This document shows positions 38,301-44,698 of a DNA stretch of 64,000 nt, piece by piece. This DNA is from Devosia sp. Lineage in GTDB: Bacteria > Pseudomonadota > Alphaproteobacteria > Rhizobiales > Devosiaceae. Each line of letters starts with the position of its first letter. Within the stretch, counting starts at the first letter, position 1. The DNA lies in assembly GCF_028290435.1 (NCBI RefSeq), contig NZ_JAQGJV010000027.1:1-64000 (forward strand), written 5' to 3'. The translations under genes and the position numbers were made by a program. The notes under the pieces are model-generated. The model worked only from the letters and a program-made list of their open reading frames with translations. It made no database searches and was not told the DNA's origin.

Positions 38301-41300
38301 CCACCGGCCGTTGCCGTCAGCACGGTGTGGTCGGCATTGTAGGTATAAACGACGGCCTTGCCGTCCGATGTCAGGTCAACCGGCGCAACGAGGCTGCCAA
38401 AGTTGACGCTGCGATTGGCAGTGCCGCTATTGTTGTCATCGGCATTCCAATCGACGTTGAGCTTGCCGGGCTGTACGAGCGAATTGGCCCCGTCCGGGAA
38501 CAGTTCGTGCAGGCCGAAATAGGGCAGGTTCTGCTCGGCAACGGTTTCGGTTTCGGTGGTGCCGATGGTCGGCACCGAATCGATCACATTGACCTTGAAG
38601 GTGCCGGTGGCAAAGTCGCCGTCCCCATCAGTCGCCTTGAAGCCGAACGACAGTTCCTTGGTATCGCTACCCGGAGCGTGATCGATATTGTCCTTTAGAA
38701 CGAAGGAATAGGTGCCGTCGTTATTGAGGGTGACGGTGAAGACCTGGCGTGCACCGGCCGAGGCGGTCAGCACATTGCCGGCGACGGTGTAGGCGATCGA
38801 CTCCCCGTTGGAGGACAAGCCGCTCACGGCACCGCTCGTGTTGGTGAACACCAGGCCATCAGTCTTGGCGCCATCGGCACCCCACTGGATGTTCAGCGAG
38901 ACCTTATCGGGCATTTGCGCGAGAAATGCATTCTGGACGCTGTCCGAAGTGAGCTCGCGGACATCCAGCGGGGCAACCGAACCGACTACCGGGCTGTCGT
39001 CGATGACGCGGACGGTGAAATTGCCGACGCCCTGATCGCCGTCGCCATCGCGGGCGGTAAAGTTGAACTTCAGCGACAGGACATCTTCGTTATTCGCGCC
39101 GCTGGCCGCGACGGGATGATCGAGCGTGCCCAGCAGCTTGAAGGTGTAAGAGCCGCTAGACTGATCCGAGAGCGTGACGCTGAACACGCTCTGACCACCA
39201 GCCGATGCGGTGAGCACGGTGCCATTGGCCGACAGGGTATAGACCAGTGGCTGGCCGTGCGAGGTGAGCGTGGCCGGACCATTGCCGCCCGTTGCGCTGA
39301 CCAAGCCAGCAACTTCAGGCGCAGTCAGAACGCGTGCAGCGCCGTTGCCCGAGGTGAAGACGACCGAACGGTCACCCATGACCTGGGCGCCGTTGAAGCC
39401 GCCATTGACGGCGCTGTTGAAGTTGTCATTGCCCCACGAAATATTGAGCGAAGCGCCAATCTGGCCGCTGATGCCGAGAACACCGCTGAAGAGATTGGCG
39501 ACGACGCCCTCCACTTCCACGCCAAGCGGGCTGGCGTCTTCATTGCCATGTGGCAAGGCCTCTTCCTCGACATATCGTACACCGACGGTGCCCAGGCTCA
39601 ACTGGTCGTCCAGCAGGTTGACGGTGAAGGAGGATGAGGCGGTGTCGCCATCGGCGTCAGTGGCGACAAAGCCGAAGTCCAACGCCTTGGTATCGGTGCC
39701 CACTGCGTGGTCTATATTGCCATGGAGGCTAAATGTATAAGTGCCGGTGCCGGTATCGCTCAGCGACACGGTGAAGACGGTTTCGCCGCCCGCCGTTGCC
39801 GTCAGCACGGTGTGTTCGGCGTTATAGGTATAGACGACGGCCTTGCCGTCAGAGGTCAGGTCGACCGGCGCCACCAAGTTGTCAAAGGCGACGCTGCGAT
39901 TGGCGGCTATGCCGCTATTATTATCATCGGCGTTCCAGTCGATGTTGAGGTTGCCCGGCTGCACCAACGATTGACTGCCGTCAGGGACCTCGTGTGAGCC
40001 GAAGGGCAGGTTGTGCTCGGAAACGGTTTCGGTTTCGGTGGCGCCAATTGTCGGGACCGAGTCGATCACGTTAACCTTGAAGGTCCCCGTTGCGAAATCA
40101 CCGTCCCCGTCGGTTGCCTTGAAGGCGAACGACAGTTCCTTGGTATCGCTGCCCGGAGCGTGATCGATATTGTCCTTGAGGACGAAGGAATACGTTCCGT
40201 CGCTGTTGAGGGTGACGGTGAAGACCTGGCGGTCGCCGGCCGATGCGGTCAGCACATTGCCGGCGACAGTGTAGGCGATTTGCGCGCCGTTGGACGTTAG
40301 CCCGCTCACGGCGCCGCTGCCGGTGGTGAACTCCAGACCGTCGGCCTTGGCGCCATCGGCACCCCAATGGACGTTCAGCGATACCTTTTCGGGCATCTGC
40401 GTGAGGAATGCGTTCTGGACGCTGTCCGAAGTGACTTCGCCAACGTTCAACTGGCCAATCGGCCCAATCTCCGGGCTGTCGTCTTCGACGATGATGCTGA
40501 TGGCCGTCGAGGCGCTACCGCCCCGGCCGTCAGTGGCGGTGATGGGCAGGTCAAAGCGGAGTTCGTTTTCCCCGGCGCCAGCAGGATGATCGACCGGCCC
40601 GGAAAGGGTGACGGTGAACGCGCCGGAGCCATTGGTGACAACGGCCTGGATTACCAGGGTGTCGCCGGCCCAGCCGGACAGGGTCGTCGTGCCAACGCCG
40701 GTCCAGGTCAGGGTGACGCCATGCGAGGTGACGGGCGAGGTCGGCTGGCCAAAACTGAAGGCCAGCGGATCGCCGTTGGGATCGGAGGCATTCAGATTAC
40801 CGGAATAGACGTAGTCGTTGGTGGTATCGGCATTGCCATCCAGATCGGGATTGCCACCCGCCAGCCCTTCCTCGGAAAGGCGAGCTTCAGTGATCGAGAA
40901 GGCAAACCGCGGCGCCAGGTTGTTGTCGAAGCTTTCTTCGTCAGTGGTCTCGGTCGTCGGCAGGTCGGTGCCGTCGAGCAGGCCGCCATAGGTGAACGCC
41001 GAGCCGATATCGCCAGCCGGCTGCACTTCGAAATTGCCGCCGGAGCTTGGCGGGCCATTTCCGGCGGGGCCGGCCGCGGTCTGGATGTCACTTGCGGCGA
41101 ACAATGCTGCCACGGTGAGGGGCGGGATTTCCACGCTGCCCAGCACAATGGTCAGGCCTTCGATAGCACCGTTCGGCACCACCACAACCGATCCATCAGG
41201 CTGCACGAATTCAAGATTGGCACCGTTCATGCGGGGCGCATCAATACTTGTGCCCTCGGGCAAAGTCAGTACCGAGCCCTCGCCAACTTCAACCACCAGG

Positions 41301-41464
41301 CTTGCCTGGTTTTGCACGGGCGCGGCGTCCGGGGGCGTTGCGTCGGTCGCGGTGTTCGCGCCCGTATCCGCCTGAGCCACCAGGATTTCGGCGATCGGCA
41401 ACGAATTGGTATCCGATGCGGTATCGACGACGAAATCAGAGTTTGAATCGGAACGTTCGGTCAT
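29345..41464 (-). CDS. giant LapA/BapA-like RTX adhesin (4039 residues)
   Basis: Residues 1-150 form an acidic retention region (SLVVEVGEGSVLTLPEGTSID..VPNGAIEGLTIVLGSVEIPPLTVAAL) followed by TAAG at 129-132, the LapG-type cleavage motif. Then come three 491-494-residue superunits of three T1SS-143-like modules each (about 330-1810), a partial fourth copy, and two 146-residue repeats (to about 2240). A DUF642-like, possibly carbohydrate-binding, domain follows (about 2245-2420), then cadherin/VCBS-like domains including two 252-residue repeats (about 2800-3300). RTX nonapeptides of GGxGxDxxx type run from about 3620 to 3950, before a C-terminal type I secretion signal. It would be secreted by the T1SS encoded upstream, held at the surface and released by the LapG-like protease. 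SD is GGGGGCC. Confidence 0.93.
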   Translation of the reverse strand: MTERSDSNSDFVVDTASDTNSLPIAEILVAQADTGANTATDATPPDAAPVQNQASLVVEVGEGSVLTLPEGTSIDAPRMNGANLEFVQPDGSVVVVPNGAIEGLTIVLGSVEIPPLTVAALFAASDIQTAAGPAGNGPPSSGGNFEVQPAGDIGSAFTYGGLLDGTDLPTTETTDEESFDNNLAPRFAFSITEARLSEEGLAGGNPDLDGNADTTNDYVYSGNLNASDPNGDPLAFSFGQPTSPVTSHGVTLTWTGVGTTTLSGWAGDTLVIQAVVTNGSGAFTVTLSGPVDHPAGAGENELRFDLPITATDGRGGSASTAISIIVEDDSPEIGPIGQLNVGEVTSDSVQNAFLTQMPEKVSLNVHWGADGAKADGLEFTTGSGAVSGLTSNGAQIAYTVAGNVLTASAGDRQVFTVTLNSDGTYSFVLKDNIDHAPGSDTKELSFAFKATDGDGDFATGTFKVNVIDSVPTIGATETETVSEHNLPFGSHEVPDGSQSLVQPGNLNIDWNADDNNSGIAANRSVAFDNLVAPVDLTSDGKAVVYTYNAEHTVLTATAGGETVFTVSLSDTGTGTYTFSLHGNIDHAVGTDTKALDFGFVATDADGDTASSSFTVNLLDDQLSLGTVGVRYVEEEALPHGNEDASPLGVEVEGVVANLFSGVLGISGQIGASLNISWGNDNFNSAVNGGFNGAQVMGDRSVVFTSGNGAARVLTAPEVAGLVSATGGNGPATLTSHGQPLVYTLSANGTVLTASAGGQSVFSVTLSDQSSGSYTFKLLGTLDHPVAASGANNEDVLSLKFNFTARDGDGDQGVGNFTVRVIDDSPVVGSVAPLDVRELTSDSVQNAFLAQMPDKVSLNIQWGADGAKTDGLVFTNTSGAVSGLSSNGESIAYTVAGNVLTASAGARQVFTVTLNNDGTYSFVLKDNIDHAPGSDTKELSFGFKATDGDGDFATGTFKVNVIDSVPTIGTTETETVAEQNLPYFGLHELFPDGANSLVQPGKLNVDWNADDNNSGTANRSVNFGSLVAPVDLTSDGKAVVYTYNADHTVLTATAGGETVFTVSLSDTGTGTYTFRLYGNIDHAVGTDTKALSFGFVATDADGDTASSSFTVNLLDDQLSLGSVGVRYVEEEALPHGNEDASPLGVELSGVLANGGLIGSQIGASLNISWGNDNFNSAVNGGYNGTQVMGDRSVVFASGSGAARVLTAPEVASLVSATGGNGAATLTSHGQPLVYTLSANGTVITASAGGHDVFSVTLSDQSNGSYDFKLLGTLDHPVAASGANNEDVLSLKFNFTARDGDGDQGTGNFTVRVIDDSPVIGSVAQLNVGEVTSDSVQNTFLTQMPAHVSLNIHWGADGAKTDGLVFTNTSGAVNGLTSNGTQIAYTVAGNVLTASAGARQVFTVTLNSDGTYSFVLKDNIDHAPGSNTKELSFGFQATDGDGDFATGTFKVNVIDSVPTIGTTETETISEQDLPFFLDELSPDGSQSLVQPGKLNVDWNADDNNSGTANRSVAFGNLVAPVDLTSDGKAVVYSYNADHTVLTASAGGETVFTVSLSDTGTGTYTFRLYGNIDHAVGTDTKALDFGFIATDADGDTASSSFIVNVLDDHLSVGSIGVRYVEEEALPHGNNDASPLNVEVDGVIANLGPIGSEIGASLNISWGNDNGNSAVNGGYNGTQVMGDRSVVFASGNGASRVLTAPEVAGLVSATSGNSAVALTSHGQPLVYTLSANGTVITASAGGQPVFSVTLSDQSSLLTSGSYTFKLLGTLDHPIAASGANNEDVLSLKFNFTARDGDGDQGTGNFVVRVIDDSPEIGPIAQLNVSEVTSDAFANTFIPQTPANASLNIHWGADGAKADGLVFTTQSGTVNGLTSNGAQIAYTVVGNVLTASAGARDVFTVTLNSDGTYSFVLKDNIDHAPGSNDKLLSFGFQATDADNDTATGTFSVNIKDSVPVLLAGGADPGTITESLLPQVSSIHGSLNVDINADDKNTHVEIAKDAQGNYILPQGLSSDGVPLEYFVRTTNGGDQEIVAFKQGEGVDRPVFIVAVVHPGNFAATLFQNLDHAPGSNTLAINLTARVFDGDGDYVDRAFTVDVTDTVPELVGQSDTGTLAEGGLPYVSSTFGNLHVDLNADDKNTHVEIAKDAQGHYILPQGLTSDGVALDYIVRATNGVDQEIVAFKHGETADQPVFIVGVLHPGSFVATLYQNLDHAPGSDTLAINLTARVYDGDGDYVDRAFTVNVTDDVPTLSAPVGDFNLLTNGDFADGTWTGAGWGGGFATEAVGWKITGTEPAQSNVQLEFVQDGYLGMHAPAGGRMVDLGSSPGNTAISQALSGLTVGQPYTLTFAMGSPDPASSKLEVYWNGQLVQNSSVLVTGTMSAVTIGGLLPDAHGNGVLTFKEVGTADSTGTYLADIGFAPTGAVDLPLISGSIDENGTATINLGAHFSFGADGPGSVSVNPATVVITTPTGTVLGQPTITVDPVTGQLHVNPGWGFDGLSQGEIATITIPYTVTDQDGDSKTGLYQLTINGQNDQVSTSIGFPDSGTITEYAEGLPNAGSAAIRTEFDAPVGHAGYNGGGFWIYDDQGDTHSVSVTPGANAGYLGSLVANVSEETAGDGNGFVTWLYSVSDAALNPLQAGETKIETFTVRVSDGHGTFADRLITVTLVGTNDTPVVSVDAGDVDHVVLNETNAGLQADGTLSVIDVDVKDVVSATVTGATATGLGANFTDAQLKAFFSIGAGPVIDGTHTSGDIAWNFNSGSEAFNFLSAGAQAVIKYTIQVSDGHGGNVSHDVEIKLIGTNDLPVVDLNGVDAGSNASATAVEQFPQYILTAATLSDVDSSQMASMTVRFVGRPDGTLEVLSLNPAAQAAAAGLTVTYDPALGSLRITGAASASTYQTILRGVSYVNNSDDPTVTGHSVEVIVNDGLDNSVSHTVDIKVIPLNDAPVLGGTLHSTVVEGGMVTLTVAELGYTDPDNTPSGVVFRITALNGGEVRNNGVPATSFTAAELASGIITFVHNGSEPSLAGFSVAVEDGNQDGSVPIPKPFVIDVTPVNDAPVVDLNGADAGNNASATAVEQLPQYILNAATLSDVDSSTLNSLTVRFTGRPNGVDEALSLNPQAQAAATGLTVTYNSALGVLTVTGTASVATYQTILRGVTYLNGNDNPAATGHSVEVIVNDGHDNSAAQIVDIKVIPLNDAPALAGSLSSTVVEGGVVTLTTAALGFTDPDNTASAIVFRVSALNGGEIRNNGTPATSFTATELASGFITFVHNGSEGNAGFSVAVEDGNQDGSAPVPQPFIVNVTPVNDAPIALADSYTVAEDQVLTANAGGVLANDTDPDSILSAILVSGPAHGTLALNPDGTFTYTPSANYNGPDSFTYKANDGVISTAVTTVNLTVTPVNDAPSAPVDTNNALNEVAENATAGTVVGLTAHSTDVDDATVTYSLTNDANGRFTIDQNTGVVTVKAGAVLDYETTTQHTITVQASDGHGGISTSDFAIAVKDIQEGPVGIANSSAFYAFSNNAAPAGKPTSITLDMATLFVGTAPGTTYSFEKVRVDEDTTSGNQLNGKWSWLSRNGNVITGNPSPSDADAYIIKVIATAPNGTTAFTYVALTALADNATSTTFGNERDNEMILPGQNGGQALFGQSGVDVLIGNAGNNQIEGNQNQDALYGGAGDDYLNGGSQSDFVAGGAGGDLIYGEDGDDVILGEDGDDYIDAGSQDDIVLGGAGNDIIYGQSGNDVLYGDAGNDKIYAGSGDDKIYGGAGDDLLTDDSGNDTYVFGLTDGHDTINEGSGTDRIVIAAAGKELTSLTAYDNVVGNNKGSLVIEFNDQSITVQDHFKATDDRVELINFDGATYKGYNLGTGDYQIGTSNNSSTGGNDFLAGELGASNTRSGGNGNDVLFGGNLADTLSGGQGNDLLIGGGGNDILTGNEGDDILWGGLGHDTLTGGTGNDTFVFSEAGAANSDTIKDYVFGQDVVDLSDLLSGIANDQKANHVQVNAANNTISVDRGTGSGWELVATIEPSTVGHVDIKIADDLAHIQPII
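31560..33072 (-). repeat. two tandem 756-bp repeats in the adhesin
   Basis: Two adjacent copies of about 252 codons each encode DLNG.DAG.NASATAVEQ.PQYIL.AATLSDVDSS through FVHNGSE..AGFSVAVEDGNQDGS. The landmark DAPVVDLNG / DLPVVDLNG recurs at a 756-base spacing. Each copy holds two cadherin-like beta-sandwich domains. Confidence 0.75.
34200..34740 (-). other. DUF642-like galactose-binding-type domain inside the adhesin
   Basis: Residues about 2245-2420 of the adhesin read LLTNGDFADGTWTGAGWGG, then VQLEFVQDGYLGMHAPAGG, MVDLGSSPGNTAISQALSGL and GQPYTLTFAMG. The NGDFADG..GW opening, the 'VDL.g....isQ.l.gl..G..Y.L.F' core and the conserved spacing resemble DUF642/galactose-binding-like domains. 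This is the only segment of the repeat region that is not an extender domain, so it is the best candidate for ligand binding. Confidence 0.55.
34751..35626 (-). repeat. two tandem 438-bp repeats in the adhesin
   Basis: Two adjacent copies of 146 codons share NADDKNTHVEIAKDAQG, YILPQGL.SDGV, QEIVAFK.GE and LDHAPGS.TLAINLTARV.DGDGDYVDRAFTV. They are T1SS-143-like modules of a different subtype from the superunits next to them. Confidence 0.75.
35620..40484 (-). repeat. three tandem repeats of about 1.48 kb plus a partial fourth in the adhesin
   Basis: The landmark CCGGGCTGTC(G/A)TC recurs at 40471, 38989, 37516 and 36034, giving periods of 1482, 1473 and 1482 bases (all multiples of 3). Each unit encodes three modules that begin near TSDSVQN, TETETV and VGVRYVEEEALPHGN. 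DNA similarity between units is visibly high, so copy number can change by recombination. Short-read assembly may have collapsed copies. Confidence 0.85.
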
Positions 41465-41484
41465 GGTGGCCCCCAGCAGTCTGG

Positions 41485-41500
41485 TTAATGCTCAATTAAC
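41485..41500. promoter_or_regulatory. CtrA-type binding site in the adhesin promoter
   Basis: TTAATGCTCAATTAAC is an exact match to TTAA-N7-TTAAC, the site of the alphaproteobacterial cell-cycle regulator CtrA. It lies just downstream of the predicted -10 element, over the expected transcription start, so binding should repress. The same bases form a 7-bp inverted repeat (GGTTAAT..ATTAACC, 41483-41501) that could also fold in the leader RNA. Confidence 0.6.
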
Positions 41501-41505
41501 CGAGA

Positions 41506-41534
41506 CTTATACGGGGACGCCAAACCGGCAGCAA
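41506..41534 (-). promoter_or_regulatory. sigma-70-type promoter of the adhesin gene
   Basis: On the minus strand TTGCTG (41534-41529) and TATAAG (41511-41506) are separated by exactly 17 bases, close to the sigma-70 consensus. The start would fall near 41500, leaving a leader of about 35 bases. An 8-bp inverted pair, ATACGGGG (41509-41516) and CCCCGTAT (41559-41566), overlaps and precedes it. Confidence 0.6.
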
Positions 41535-41638
41535 ATTCCAAATACTGCCAAAGCATAACCCCGTATGGCATTTAGGGGTAAGCTTGGCTTAACCTTAATC
41601 GAGAAGCATAACGGCATATGCTGCATGCATTACGCAGG

Positions 41639-42727
41639 TCAGCGGCCGGTGACGATCTCGTAGCTGCGTGACTGCACGAGGCCCAGGGCGCCAAAAGTAA
41701 AGGGGCCAGTAAAGCCGGTGAAACCGAGATCGCTTTGCAGTGTCTTGCTGCTGAACGCTTCGGCGCCTGCCATCTGGTCCAGCACCGCCGCCATCACGAC
41801 CAGATCGTAGACCACGGCACTGGCCAGGGTTGGCGTGGCGTTGTAGGCGGCCCGAAAACGCGTGACGAAAGCGGTGATGCCGGCGCGCGGCAGCGAGGGA
41901 TACCAAGAGGTACGGACGGCAGGCGGCAGAGGCTCGGCCAGGGTCCAGCCGGCATTGCCGACGATGGCGATGCCGGCCATCGTGGCGGGATCGGCGAGGG
42001 CGATCAGTTCCGCAGCCCGTTGTGGGTCAACTGCGAAAACCAACGCATCGACCTTGCCGGCGGCAAGGGCGGCCGCAAGCTCTGCCTGGAATGCTCCGGG
42101 CTTGGCTGCGTCGATGCGGACAACCGCAATAGTTTGCGTGGAGGCAATGTCGGCGACGGCTGTCGCGAAACTGGCGCTGTCTAACCCGGCGCCAGCCACA
42201 ATACCGAGCCTGCCATAGCCGAGCCTTTTGGCCTCGGTGATGAGGGCAGCGGCCTCCTCCCGGGGCGCGAGACCCGCGCCGTATAACAGGCTTGCGGTGT
42301 CGCTGAGCGACGCCAGGGCGATCGTAGGCACCTTACGCGGCGCCATCGCCTTGGCTAGGCCAGCGAGCGCCCGAACCTCGTTGCCGCCGATTGTCAGGCG
42401 AACATTGGCCGCCTGGAATGCCTGGGCATCTTTGGCCGCACCGTCGGCCTGCGGACGAATGACCACGCTGACAGGATGCTTGGTAATGGACTGGGCCGCC
42501 AGCTTGGCGGCCAGCGCGGTCGAATCTGCAGCGCCGCCGGACCGGTTCAGCGGCTCGGCAAAACTCAATACGCCGATGACCAGTTGGCCGGTGCCGACGG
42601 TTTCGGCAACCATCGGGGGCTGGACAGTTGGCGCGGGTGCCAGCCCGACCTGTTGCATGGTGGAGCAGGCGGTGAGCAGCGCTGCCAGGGTCATCGCCTG
42701 GCCCAGAATCACCAGGCGGCGCAGCAT
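41639..42727 (-). CDS. lipoprotein with periplasmic-binding-protein fold (PBP-activator/LivK-like)
   Basis: 362 residues from the ATG at 42727. A GTG at 42742 overlapping the previous stop (GTGA) is an alternative start, and neither has a good SD. The signal ends in a lipobox with Cys21 (LAALLTACS). The rest looks like a type-1 periplasmic binding fold: VIGVLSFAEPLNRSG, a first lobe with ALAGLAKAMAPRKVPTIALAS, RLGYGRLGIVAGAGLDSASF, and VDALVFAVDPQRAAELI. The nearest families are Peripla_BP_6 and the LpoA-like 'penicillin-binding protein activator' lipoproteins. It is the last gene of the T1SS operon and directly precedes the adhesin promoter. It may tether to the cell wall or sense a ligand; the role is unknown. 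Confidence 0.75.
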   Translation of the reverse strand: MLRRLVILGQAMTLAALLTACSTMQQVGLAPAPTVQPPMVAETVGTGQLVIGVLSFAEPLNRSGGAADSTALAAKLAAQSITKHPVSVVIRPQADGAAKDAQAFQAANVRLTIGGNEVRALAGLAKAMAPRKVPTIALASLSDTASLLYGAGLAPREEAAALITEAKRLGYGRLGIVAGAGLDSASFATAVADIASTQTIAVVRIDAAKPGAFQAELAAALAAGKVDALVFAVDPQRAAELIALADPATMAGIAIVGNAGWTLAEPLPPAVRTSWYPSLPRAGITAFVTRFRAAYNATPTLASAVVYDLVVMAAVLDQMAGAEAFSSKTLQSDLGFTGFTGPFTFGALGLVQSRSYEIVTGR

Positions 42728-42738
42728 TGGGGAGGATT

Positions 42739-43377
42739 TCACGCCAGGATATAGCCGAGGATGACGCTCGCCGGCGCCGGCGGGACCAGCAGCAATCGTG
42801 CCGTCGTGCGCCGATCGCGATTGCCGAAGCGAATGGAAATGCCGCACTCGGTCGTCCCCCCTGAAACCAGTTCGTCAAATAGCGCTTCGAGCGGGCGCTC
42901 CAATGACAGTTGCGCCGCATCGACGGGCGTTGCGCCGCTGATGGCGCCGCCGACCGAGCGCAGATAGCGCAGAAATTCGGCATTGGCCTGAACCAGCCGC
43001 TTGCGCCGGTCGAGCGCAAAGGAGGGTGCGGGGCCGGCCTGCAACAGGCTGATCATGGTGCCGGCATTGGCCAATGGCAGCAGGCGCTGCAGCTCTTCCA
43101 TCAGCAGGTCCACGGTGGCGCTGCGGATTGCGCCGGTGGCGTTGATGTCCTGCTCGTTTGCTTCTTCGAGGATTTTGGCAACAAAGCGCGACCGCTTTTG
43201 GCCGGCGCCAGCGCTCAGCATGCTCAAGGCATTCCAGAACACCTGCTCCAGCCGAACGCCCTTGCGGCCGCCAGGCGTGGTGAGGGTGCGAAATTCGGGG
43301 CGGGTCAGTTGAGCAAGCCTGCTACCGCTCTCGGCAGTGTCGTCATTCTCGGCGACCAAGCGCGCGCTATCGCTCAC
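42739..43377 (-). CDS. ribbon-helix-helix / PAS-like protein in the secretion operon
   Basis: 212 residues. Residues about 25-75 (RPEFRTLTTPGGRKGVRLEQVFWNALSMLSAGAGQKRSRFVAKILEEAN) resemble the RHH_4 ribbon-helix-helix DNA-binding family: a short strand, then LE..FW..L helices. After a helical linker, residues about 115-210 look PAS-like (PSFALDRRKRLVQANAEFLRYL..; then FGNRDRRTTARLLLVPPAPASVILGYIL). This suggests a small cytoplasmic sensor-regulator of the locus. It overlaps the adaptor gene by 11 bp upstream and nearly abuts the lipoprotein gene, so it is translated with the secretion genes. Both domain calls are by eye. Confidence 0.65.
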   Translation of the reverse strand: MSDSARLVAENDDTAESGSRLAQLTRPEFRTLTTPGGRKGVRLEQVFWNALSMLSAGAGQKRSRFVAKILEEANEQDINATGAIRSATVDLLMEELQRLLPLANAGTMISLLQAGPAPSFALDRRKRLVQANAEFLRYLRSVGGAISGATPVDAAQLSLERPLEALFDELVSGGTTECGISIRFGNRDRRTTARLLLVPPAPASVILGYILA

Positions 43378-44698
43378 TCAGTGCCTCCAGCCGGGTCTTG
43401 TTGATGGGCTTGAGCAGGTACTGCAAAATCGTCCGCTTGCCGGTGAGGATATCGACGCTGGTGACCATGCCGGGCAGCACCGGCAGTTCGCGGCCTCGAT
43501 ATTGCAGCACGGCCTTATCGGCACGGATCTGGACGAGGTAATAGGTTTCGCGGGTGTTGGGATCGACGATGCTGTCGGCCGACACGTTGGTGACTTCGCC
43601 GGTCAGCCCGCCAAAAATGGAAAAGTCATAGGCCGTCAGCTTGATGCGCGCCTGCTGCCCGGGAAGGATGAAGGCCACGTCGGAGGGCTTGAGATGGGCC
43701 TCGACCAGCAGGGTGTCGGATATCGGCACGATATCGAGCAGGCGGGTGCCCGCGGCCACGACGCCACCAATGGTGTTGACCTCGATGCTGTTGACCACGC
43801 CATCCACCGGAGAGCGAATATCGGTGCGCATCACCCGGTCCTCGGCGCCGCGCAGCTGCTGCTGGGCACTGGCGAGTTCGGCGCGGCGCACGGTCAATTC
43901 CGCCAGCGCATCCTGACGGAACTGCAGCGTCACCTGGTCGACCTGGAGCTGGGCTTCCTTCAGCGCGGCATCAAGCCGTGCCTTGGATTCGTTGGCGCCG
44001 GCGATCTGGCCGGACAGATCGCTGACTTCGCTCTGCATGCTCAGATAGGTGGTTTGCGCAACGAGACCCTTCTGGGCTAGCGGTCCCATCAAGTCTAGGC
44101 GCTGCTGTGCCAAGGCAAGATTGCCGCTGAGCCGGTTCTGATTGGCGTTGACCTCACCAAGTTCGCGGCTGCGCTGCTCGACGCGCTGGATCAGCACGTC
44201 CTTGCCCTGCGTCAGACTGGCGGCGCGGGTGGTCAACAACTGGATTTCGCTGTCGCAGATTTCCGGCGCCGACGACACTATTTCCGCGGGGCAGATAAAC
44301 GCGCCAGCGTCCTGCGCCTGGCTTTCCACGGCCAGACGGGTGGTTTGCGCGAGCAACGCCAGGACCCGGGCCTGCACTTCGCCCGCACTCGAGGCCGTAT
44401 TGGTATCGTCGAGCTGGATCAGTTGCTGACCCTTGCTCACCCGCTCGCCCGAGCGGACCAGGATATCGGTGACAACACCGGCTTCCGCGCTCTGGATGAT
44501 CTGCGACTTGCCCGAAGGAATGACGCGGCCTTCGGCCCGGCTGATCTCGTCAATCTCGGCCCAGGAGGCCCAGGTCAGCGCAACGATGAAGAACACGCCG
44601 ATGATGACGACGACGTAAAGCCACCCCTTGGGGGGCGGCTGGGTGCTGAGGAGATTGTGGCCCTGATGCCGCGCGGTGGTGGAAAATGGAGCGTTCAT
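43367..44698 (-). CDS. T1SS periplasmic adaptor (HlyD/LapC-like)
   Basis: 443 residues. A short cytoplasmic N-terminus is followed by one membrane helix (GWLYVVVIIGVFFIVALTWASWAEI, about 25-49), a barrel-sandwich lipoyl-like half (GRVIPSGKSQIIQSAEAGVVTDILVRSGERVSKGQQLIQLDD), then long coiled coils and the second half (DIRSPVDGVVNSIEVNTIGGVV). It ends with the HlyD-family signature GEVTNVSADSIVDPNTRETYYLV. It bridges the inner-membrane ATPase and the TolC-like channel for adhesin export. It starts within the stop of the ATPase gene (ATGA overlap) and ends inside the RHH/PAS gene. Confidence 0.93.
   Translation of the reverse strand: MNAPFSTTARHQGHNLLSTQPPPKGWLYVVVIIGVFFIVALTWASWAEIDEISRAEGRVIPSGKSQIIQSAEAGVVTDILVRSGERVSKGQQLIQLDDTNTASSAGEVQARVLALLAQTTRLAVESQAQDAGAFICPAEIVSSAPEICDSEIQLLTTRAASLTQGKDVLIQRVEQRSRELGEVNANQNRLSGNLALAQQRLDLMGPLAQKGLVAQTTYLSMQSEVSDLSGQIAGANESKARLDAALKEAQLQVDQVTLQFRQDALAELTVRRAELASAQQQLRGAEDRVMRTDIRSPVDGVVNSIEVNTIGGVVAAGTRLLDIVPISDTLLVEAHLKPSDVAFILPGQQARIKLTAYDFSIFGGLTGEVTNVSADSIVDPNTRETYYLVQIRADKAVLQYRGRELPVLPGMVTSVDILTGKRTILQYLLKPINKTRLEALSER

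Noticed and set aside
35620..40484. Regular repeats considered as a CRISPR array
   Set aside because: The units are 1.48 kb, coding and in frame, with no short repeat-spacer structure and no cas genes nearby.
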